Origin: a bacterium
GTDB taxonomy: Bacteria > UBA9089 > CG2-30-40-21 > SBAY01
Direction of reading: 5' to 3'
Length of the DNA: 5,097 nucleotides
Assembly: GCA_030018635.1 (NCBI GenBank)
Contig: JASEHU010000178.1
Location: forward strand, 1-5,097
The translations under genes and the position numbers were made by a program. Shown here piece by piece: positions 4,961 to 5,097 of this stretch; position 1 is the stretch's first letter, and each line of letters starts with the position of its first letter. The notes under the pieces were generated by a model. The model saw nothing but the letters and a program-made list of their open reading frames with translations. It did not search any database and was not told the origin of the DNA.

Positions 4961-5097
4961 TTCAGTGTTAGTGGTAAGCAGGCATGTGTTAAATTTAGAT
5001 GCGTTTGCCCTGAAAATAATTATCGGTTATCGGAGTTATCGTAGGGTGCGGATTTTATTTATGGGTAATTCGAGCTGCCATTTTATAGGCTCTTCCT
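4953..5097 (+). CDS. Possible third operon gene, cut by the window end
   Basis: ATG 4953 overlaps the last eight bases of the ymdB gene (ATGCTTAA) in a shifted frame. AAAGGG (4939-4944) precedes it by eight bases, a layout typical of translational coupling. The frame stays open for 48 codons to the window edge. The start, MLNSVLVVS, is vaguely like the beginning of the exonuclease VII large subunit (XseA), which follows this gene pair in some genomes. The next residues do not continue that match, and from about 5020 the DNA is heptad repeat (TTATCGG, TTATCGG), so the frame may be broken by a repeat insertion or be fortuitous. Confidence 0.3.
   Translation, partial: MLNSVLVVSRHVLNLDAFALKIIIGYRSYRRVRILFMGNSSCHFIGSS
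5020..5041. repeat. Short run of heptad units near the right edge
   Basis: TTATCGG occurs twice in tandem, then TTATCG again after two extra bases. The units match those in the right arm of hairpin 2. A partner arm is not visible before the window ends, so this may be half of a further hairpin. Confidence 0.6.

Overview
The window looks like a chromosomal stretch of an AT-rich, repeat-rich bacterium. It encodes RNase Y and a YmdB-type phosphodiesterase, a pair best known from Firmicutes but spread across many phyla. The intergenic spaces carry long hairpins built from 7-bp units, plus short elements with terminal inverted repeats. This style is familiar from uncultured groundwater and candidate-phylum genomes and from some cyanobacteria. 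No lineage can be fixed from the sequence, so the placement is an inference.

Left half (about 1-2090, minus strand). Two genes are read leftwards. The upstream gene (1463-2050) and the downstream gene (232-1140) each have one N-terminal membrane segment followed by a region resembling TadE/TadG-like (Tad domain) proteins of Flp-pilus and related secretion loci. The first also ends in a GYF_2-like domain. A 322-bp gap separates them. It holds a heptad-based hairpin (1161-1228) and, almost touching it, a 224-bp MITE-like element (1233-1456) with an AT-rich palindrome inside. Positions 1-231 are non-coding apart from an 11-bp tandem repeat (65-108).

Centre (2051-2493). Two good sigma-70-type promoters lie back to back. 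The minus-strand one leaves the 1463-2050 gene almost leaderless. The plus-strand one is a perfect TTGACA-N17-TATAAT and starts a leader of about 340 nt before rny. That leader contains a second short element-like structure (about 2170-2313, flanked by an exact 12-bp direct repeat, with a well-placed SD and a 28-codon ORF) and a second heptad hairpin (2353-2430).

Right half (2494-5097, plus strand). rny encodes the membrane-anchored endoribonuclease RNase Y. A near-perfect hairpin of about 45 bp, made of TCAGNNN units, separates it from a ymdB-type gene that starts at TTG. In Bacillus subtilis the homologous ymdA-ymdB pair links RNA turnover with cyclic-nucleotide signalling. A third reading frame starts inside the end of ymdB with a good SD and runs off the window, but much of it reads through repeat-like sequence, so its reality is uncertain.
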